A DNA stretch of 64,000 nucleotides from Rhodopirellula sp. P2. Its GTDB lineage: Bacteria > Planctomycetota > Planctomycetia > Pirellulales > Pirellulaceae. Made by a program: the position numbers and the translations under genes. A model generated the notes under the pieces. That model worked only from the letters and a program-made list of their open reading frames with translations, was not told the origin of the DNA and ran no database searches. Of the stretch, positions 61,090 through 64,000 are shown one piece after another (within the stretch, counting starts at the first letter, position 1; the number at the start of each line of letters is the position of its first letter). Where the stretch lies: contig NZ_CP118225.1 of assembly GCF_028768465.1 (NCBI RefSeq), positions 3,701,001 through 3,765,000 of the forward strand. Reading direction: 5' to 3'.

Positions 61090-61653
61090 CTATTTGCCCA
61101 AATCTTTGAAGCGTTCGTAGGTCTGGTTCAGTGGGTGAGCTTCTTTTTGACCGTCAATCATGCTGGCGGTCCATTCGGACAATCGTCTGCCCAAACGGCG
61201 ACAAGCTTCTTGGACTCGCTCTTCATCGGGGCCGCCGGCGGAGATCGCGCCATAGTGGGCCGAAAACTTGATCCCGGTGTAGTCGGTCAAACCGAACACC
61301 AGGAATCCATAGTTGATCAGAATGGACATCAGTGCCATGCAGGTCCATTCTTGCCCCCCTCCCCAGGCCCCGGCTGATGTAAACACGCAGCCGATCTTAC
61401 CATCGCGTTTGCCCCAGTTTTCGATCGGTTGCTCGTCCCACCAGCGTTTCATTTGCCAGCTGATGGAGCCGTAGTTCGTCGGTGAGCCCAGCGCAAGGCC
61501 GTCGCACCAATCCAGGTCCGTGTGGTCGGCGTCGTCGATGTTCCTGAGGCGGACATCTGCTCCATCCAGTTGCCGAGCACCCTCGGCGACCAGTTCCGCC
61601 ATCCGCTGCGTATTTTGAGTGTTCGAATGGTAGAGAATCAGGACTTTGGGCAT
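61090..61653 (-). CDS. flavodoxin-fold NAD(P)H:quinone oxidoreductase (WrbA-like)
   Basis: A 187-residue flavodoxin-fold protein. The FMN-phosphate loop YHSNTQNTQRMAE (residues about 8-20), the LALGSPTNYGSISWQMK flavin-stacking block, and FTSAGAWGGGQEWT are typical of WrbA/NQO-type enzymes that reduce quinones by two electrons. Start at ATG 61653 (MPKVLILY); an ATG four codons earlier is possible. It lies 89 bp upstream of the Gfo/Idh gene start on the same strand. Confidence 0.9.
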   Translation of the reverse strand: MPKVLILYHSNTQNTQRMAELVAEGARQLDGADVRLRNIDDADHTDLDWCDGLALGSPTNYGSISWQMKRWWDEQPIENWGKRDGKIGCVFTSAGAWGGGQEWTCMALMSILINYGFLVFGLTDYTGIKFSAHYGAISAGGPDEERVQEACRRLGRRLSEWTASMIDGQKEAHPLNQTYERFKDLGK

Positions 61654-61913
61654 TGGCGATTGCAAACAAGGTTCGAACGAGCAGGAACTACCAGTCCTCG
61701 TGGACTCGAAGTCACCCTCGCATCATCCGAGGATTGCGAGGGTGAACTCGACAGAGAGCCGCAGCGAGGGCTGGTTTCGCGTTGCAGCAGTCTAACGCAA
61801 GATGATTTCGCCTAGTAGTCCTGGGATTGGTGCCTGGAGAGTCGATTGGAAGCATCGACGTTGGCATTTTTCCCGAGAGGCAACGGGTCTTCGAGTGAGC
61901 TTGCCGAGCACGC

Positions 61914-62723
61914 TCAGCGATCCAGGGCCGCGACTGGCTGGTTGGGCACTGAAAGCATGATGGTCGTCGCGTAGCTGGTGAACTCGAACTCCTCGGTCTT
62001 CTCGTCCAGCGCGGTGTGGTGGGCGGCGATCAAGTGGCGTGTCGCCTGCTGGGGAACAAACGTGGCGTTGCCGGACGCATCGGTCTTGAACTCGTAGTTG
62101 GGATCCATCTCACCCTGCAGCGTTTCTCCTTCCGGGATGAAACTGACGATGGCGTCTTGGAGTGGCTTGCCGTGATGCAAGACCGTGACCGTGATCGATC
62201 GCCCGACGCAAACCTCGCCGAGTGGGCACGTGTCGAGGACCATTTCGAATGGCAAACCGACCGCCGTCTCATGGGCATGACCACCGATCTTGGGTGCGTC
62301 CAATGAGTCGCTGGCAAGCACATAGCTTTTCGCGGTTCGGATGCTGCGGATCGATTTGCCATGGTTCATGATTCGATCGAGCTTTTGAACGAACTGGTGG
62401 ACTCCGGGTTGAGTCAGCGTGACGGGCGTCGTCCAGTAGCCTTGCTTTTCAGCCGACGCGGAGGTGAAGAGGTTGGGCTTCAAATCAGAACGTGTTCCAT
62501 CCGGTCGAATTTGATCCAGCGAAGTCCAGTCCAGTGTCAGTAAACCCGCCAGCTTGAAATCGCGATGTTGGTTGCCGTGGTTCCCAAGTCGCAGGTCGAC
62601 GTGCACGACCTCACCGGTTCGAACGACCGGTGAGTTGGTTTGGATCCAGGTGTCGTGGGCGGAGGCCACTGCGGGAAGAAGGAGAGCCAATGCGAAGGTC
62701 AGGTTTCGATAAGTTGTGTTCAT
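61914..62723 (-). CDS. DUF4198 (NikM-like) exported protein
   Basis: A 269-residue protein with a signal peptide (cleaved near SAHD, about residues 21-24) and a DUF4198-type body: HDTWIQTNSPVVRTGEVVHVDLRLGNH, then a beta domain with a carboxypeptidase-like fold (FIPEGETLQGEMDPNYEFKTDASG). The histidine after the signal peptide (AHDTW) is a mature N-terminal metal ligand in NikM/CbiM-associated family members. It may bind a metal or a ligand in the periplasm; no transporter is adjacent here. Start at ATG 62723. Confidence 0.8.
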   Translation of the reverse strand: MNTTYRNLTFALALLLPAVASAHDTWIQTNSPVVRTGEVVHVDLRLGNHGNQHRDFKLAGLLTLDWTSLDQIRPDGTRSDLKPNLFTSASAEKQGYWTTPVTLTQPGVHQFVQKLDRIMNHGKSIRSIRTAKSYVLASDSLDAPKIGGHAHETAVGLPFEMVLDTCPLGEVCVGRSITVTVLHHGKPLQDAIVSFIPEGETLQGEMDPNYEFKTDASGNATFVPQQATRHLIAAHHTALDEKTEEFEFTSYATTIMLSVPNQPVAALDR

Positions 62724-62772
62724 GAATCGGTTGCAAGGGGAAAGAGGATGTTGGGTTGTCACAAGGACGGTT

Positions 62773-64000
62773 TCAATGACTTGTCGGGGAAGTTGAGAGC
62801 AGCCTCTCGGGCGATTCGTATCGCTCGGTGAGCCAGGCGGGGCCGATCTCGCGAAGGGTTGCCGTGAAGGCTTGATCGTTCGCGAAGCGATGCCAAATTT
62901 GTCTGGCGAGTTCGTCGAGCAATGTTTCAGGCAATTCGGCAAACGTTTGGCTTGTGACCAGATAGCTCAGCGGTGATTCAAAGAGCCGTGTTTGCAGGTT
63001 GAGTTTGCGGAGCGATCGACCTTGAGAGTCAGTCACGCCACGAGTTTCAAATTCGTTGGCGAAGTCACCGGCACCAAGCACGGGAGCCTGGATCGCGAAT
63101 TCGTCATCGAAGCACAAGCAGGCGACGAGCGGTTGGGTGGCTTTTGAGATTCGCTGGCGATGAGAGTCGCTGACCGGATCTTCGCCCGCCTGCCATTCGG
63201 CATGCTGGGCGACAAAGTTGGCTTGGGTCAGCAGGTTGTAGGCTTCGATCTGGTGTTCCATCACCATCAGTGCGGTGATGTCACTGGTGCCGGTCAGGTA
63301 TCGCTGCGCGTCCACGTTTGCCGGCAGCGACGTTTGGTTCTCGCCGCTCACGTTGTCGATGATTTCTGGTCGACGTTTTCCTGCGAGGATGAATCCGCCC
63401 AGGTGATGTTGGTCACCATGCGTGCCGGTGACGTACCATCCGCCCCAGCGTTCAGCGAGTGGGCTGCGTTGGTTGGTCAGGTGGCTGCCGGCGCGGATGA
63501 CGGGAACGCCTTTGGTGTTGGGGTACACCGAACGCACTTGGAATCCCGGGACGCCACCGGTTCGCGAACCACCGTGGCAACTCAAGCATCGATTGGCTTG
63601 CCGTTGCAATGTTGGTGGCTGATCGAAGGCGAATTCCGTGGTGTAAAACACGGTCCCCAGATCGGGATCTGCCGCCGCGATTTCGATCTCGCCGCCTTGG
63701 ACATAACCGACGAAGACCTCGTCATTGAAATAGATCGCCCGAGGTGTCTCCGGTGTGATGTGCGGTTTCTGCAGACTGGTTTTTGAAAACACCAGCGTTT
63801 GCGATGAGACAGGAACGTTCAGCTGATCCAGCAATGATCGCAGGCGAGACAATTCGTCTTCGCCGGAGAGTTCTCGTCGACCCGATTCCAAGTCGGCCTG
63901 CAGTTTCGCAACGCAGTTGCGAGTTGCTTCCGAATCGCTGTAGTGAATCGGTGCCGCTTCCCAGTTGACCGCTTGGGCTGGTAGCGAAGTGCCCAACGGA
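62773..64000 (-). CDS. c-type cytochrome-like exported protein (N-terminus beyond window)
   Basis: At least 408 residues; the reading frame is open to the window edge and the visible first residues (AQAVNWEAAPIHYS) look like the end of a signal peptide, so the start lies outside. One heme-binding motif CLSCHGG (preceded by RQANR) is visible. The rest resembles large unnamed planctomycete periplasmic proteins; no other motif is secure. It probably carries electrons in the periplasm. Its stop lies 49 bp upstream of the DUF4198 gene. Confidence 0.78.
   Translation of the reverse strand, partial: PLGTSLPAQAVNWEAAPIHYSDSEATRNCVAKLQADLESGRRELSGEDELSRLRSLLDQLNVPVSSQTLVFSKTSLQKPHITPETPRAIYFNDEVFVGYVQGGEIEIAAADPDLGTVFYTTEFAFDQPPTLQRQANRCLSCHGGSRTGGVPGFQVRSVYPNTKGVPVIRAGSHLTNQRSPLAERWGGWYVTGTHGDQHHLGGFILAGKRRPEIIDNVSGENQTSLPANVDAQRYLTGTSDITALMVMEHQIEAYNLLTQANFVAQHAEWQAGEDPVSDSHRQRISKATQPLVACLCFDDEFAIQAPVLGAGDFANEFETRGVTDSQGRSLRKLNLQTRLFESPLSYLVTSQTFAELPETLLDELARQIWHRFANDQAFTATLREIGPAWLTERYESPERLLSTSPTSH

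Overview
The window looks like chromosome of a marine planctomycete of the Pirellulaceae (Rhodopirellula-like). This is inferred from four sulfatases, a planctomycete cytochrome c/DUF1549/DUF1553 protein paired with a DUF1501 protein, a DUF1559 pseudopilin-like protein, an ECF sigma factor with a FecR/LamG partner, and many dispersed palindromic repeats. No sequence search could be run; all family names come from reading motifs and gene order.

Region 1 (1-7890) is an accessory, defence-type stretch. On the minus strand, brxA-brxB-brxC (brxC cut by the window edge) begin a BREX phage-defence cluster. Divergent from brxA is a two-gene operon: a receiver-like protein without a DNA-binding domain and a soluble histidine-kinase-like protein with three cysteines spaced as in PocR sensory domains. 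A small membrane protein and two decayed genes follow (a class 3 lipase with a CT-repeat frameshift and a metallophosphatase with two frameshifts). Region 2 (7891-9400) holds repeats and a tRNA-Arg(CCT).

Region 3 (9485-22507) is mostly core: a metallophosphoesterase, metK, a VWA-domain membrane protein, a GXGXG protein with a purine nucleoside phosphorylase, fusA with a clear terminator, a YjbQ-family protein, a PhoPQ-activated (PqaA-like) protein and hflKC. The gaps carry a family of nested palindromic repeats. One of these (22508-23125) is interrupted by a 323-bp MITE-like insertion with perfect 26-bp terminal inverted repeats and 11-bp flanking direct repeats; an uninterrupted copy of the same site lies near 13300.

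Region 4 (23333-33199) is a catabolic or envelope cassette on the minus strand: ECF sigma, FecR/LamG protein, iduronate-2-sulfatase-like enzyme, cytochrome/DUF1549/DUF1553 protein and DUF1501 protein, with start-stop overlaps at two junctions. Another sulfatase lies upstream with a compound minisatellite 5' of it. Region 5 (33371-41669) is rpoB-rpoC, with a long hairpin-bearing spacer between them and a terminator after rpoC.

Region 6 (42826-52184) holds a rhamnulokinase, 5-formyl-THF cyclo-ligase, an RdgC-like protein, two histidine-rich proteins flanking a perfect 7-1-7 palindrome (candidate Fur/Zur-family operator), a purL carrying two N-terminal PurS-like domains, and a prephenate dehydrogenase. 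Region 7 (52232-64000) starts with an array of ten hairpin units in a divergent intergenic region. It continues with a sulfatase, a PQQ-type beta-propeller lipoprotein, another sulfatase, two hypothetical proteins, a Tat-exported Gfo/Idh/MocA oxidoreductase, a flavodoxin-fold oxidoreductase, a DUF4198 protein and a c-type cytochrome cut by the window end.
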